Assembly: GCA_027356675.1 (NCBI GenBank)
Contig: DAHVXO010000346.1
Coordinates: forward strand, 1-6,568
From: Symbiobacteriaceae bacterium
GTDB taxonomy: Bacteria > Bacillota_E > Symbiobacteriia > Symbiobacteriales > Symbiobacteriaceae
Direction of reading: 5' to 3'
DNA length: 6,568 bases
Part shown: positions 5,893-6,568 of the stretch, piece by piece
Position numbering within the stretch: position 1 is the stretch's first letter
Layout: each line of letters opens with the position of its first letter
Notes under the pieces: model-generated
The model's database searches: none
What the model saw: only the letters and a program-made list of their open reading frames with translations
Told to the model about the DNA's origin: nothing
Position numbers and translations under genes: made by a program

Positions 5893-6568
5893 CTGCTTTA
5901 TGCCTGCCTGGCCCGCGTCGGCTTCGCTCGCAACACTGTCTACCCCTGGTCGCACATGATCAACAATATTGCCAGCGCTGTCTTCGGGTTCATCTACATT
6001 TCACTCTGGCAATCCGTAGCGCCGGTTAGCGCAACTGATACCCCGTACACCCGGTCCACCATGACCGCCCTGATGGTGCTCGCCCAGGTGTTTGCCTGGG
6101 TGAGTATTTTCCTGCCCGCGGGGCTTAACATTCCCATGATGGTACGAACCGGAAGCATCGCCCTGGAAATGGCCCGCCCCATCCCGTTCTTGCCGATGAT
6201 CCTGGTGCGGGAGGTCGGTAGCCTTCTCTACCAGGCGCTCTTTCGGGCGATACCGGTGGGGCTGATGTTTGCGGTCACCATCGGCTTTCCGGCACCGGCC
6301 TCAATCGCCACTGCGGTCTGGACTGTGCCCAGCCTTCTGCTGGGCAGCTACATTGCCCTCATGCTCGTCTACCTGGTGGGCATCACGAGCATTTGGACCG
6401 TGGAGGTGCGTTGGGCGCAAAACCTTTACTACACCGTCACGGGGCTCCTCTCCGGCGGCTGGATTCCCGCTGACCTGCTGCCCGGGTGGCTGGGAAAGGT
6501 CGCGCCCTACTTGCCTTTCGCCTCCCAGATCTTCCACCCCGTCCGGGTCTATCTGGGGCTGGCGGGGC
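5893..6568 (+). CDS. ABC-2 type transporter permease, ABC2_membrane_6/DUF990-like (partial, C-terminus off the right edge)
   Basis: The frame is open to the window edge, giving 225 residues; the family is usually about 260, so only the last few dozen are missing. Family features include an N-terminal ARVGFARNTVY (7-17), the cytoplasmic signature RTGSIALEMARP (85-96), and the late GGWIPADLLPGWLGKVAPYLPF (188-209, key residues P192, P197, G198, W199 and LPF). About six hydrophobic membrane segments are interspersed. Such proteins form the membrane channel of an ABC exporter together with an ATPase and usually a second permease. Neither partner is in this window, so they should lie to the right. 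CTG at 5893 is chosen because GAGGAG precedes it at nine bases and it retains the conserved N-terminus; a stop (TGA 5884) lies just upstream in frame. ATG at 5956 is the fallback. The substrate is unknown. Confidence 0.82.
   Translation, partial: MLYACLARVGFARNTVYPWSHMINNIASAVFGFIYISLWQSVAPVSATDTPYTRSTMTALMVLAQVFAWVSIFLPAGLNIPMMVRTGSIALEMARPIPFLPMILVREVGSLLYQALFRAIPVGLMFAVTIGFPAPASIATAVWTVPSLLLGSYIALMLVYLVGITSIWTVEVRWAQNLYYTVTGLLSGGWIPADLLPGWLGKVAPYLPFASQIFHPVRVYLGLAG

Noticed and set aside
5994..6537. Minus-strand open frames opposite the ABC permease
   Set aside because: They are shadows of a plus-strand frame bearing the permease signature residues and membrane segments.

Overview
This window comes from a GC-rich bacterium that uses strong Shine-Dalgarno sequences of the AGGAGGTG type, GTG and possibly CTG/TTG starts, and a near-perfect sigma-A/sigma-70 promoter. 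Together with a Firmicutes-type HelD and a lipoprotein-like polysaccharide deacetylase, this points to a high-GC member of the Firmicutes, perhaps Symbiobacterium or a relative. That placement is an inference from style and gene content, because no rRNA or other marker gene is present.

Layout. Positions 1-1777 (minus strand) hold the first 592 residues of a UvrD/Rep-like superfamily I protein that runs off the left edge. It has an intact Walker A motif at its extreme N-terminus, but most other helicase motifs are altered, which recalls the inactive-helicase subunit AddB. A 191-base divergent intergenic region (1778-1968) carries the promoter of helD. helD (1969-4179, plus) encodes a complete HelD-like RNA polymerase recycling ATPase with all SF1 motifs intact. 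It ends at a hairpin terminator (4185-4224) shared with a convergent minus-strand pair. That pair is a small membrane protein (5389-5111) followed three bases later by a putative lipoprotein polysaccharide deacetylase (5107-4223).

Divergent from this pair, across a 156-base gap containing a perfect 7-bp palindrome, is an 80-residue three-helix membrane protein (5546-5788, plus). A perfect 12-bp hairpin starts right after its stop codon. A 104-base leader follows, and then the start of an ABC-2 type permease (5893 to the right edge). Its conserved N-terminus is in frame only if translation begins at a CTG codon.

How the genes fit together. There is no single obvious pathway. The left half carries two SF1-superfamily proteins sharing one divergent control region, one probably DNA-directed and one RNA-polymerase-directed. 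The right half is a cell-envelope cluster: membrane protein plus deacetylase, orphan membrane protein, and ABC export permease. I see no tRNA, rRNA, CRISPR array, insertion sequence, attachment site or origin. The points most worth following up are the degenerate SF1 protein, the likely CTG start of the permease, and the mutually exclusive pairings possible in the permease leader.
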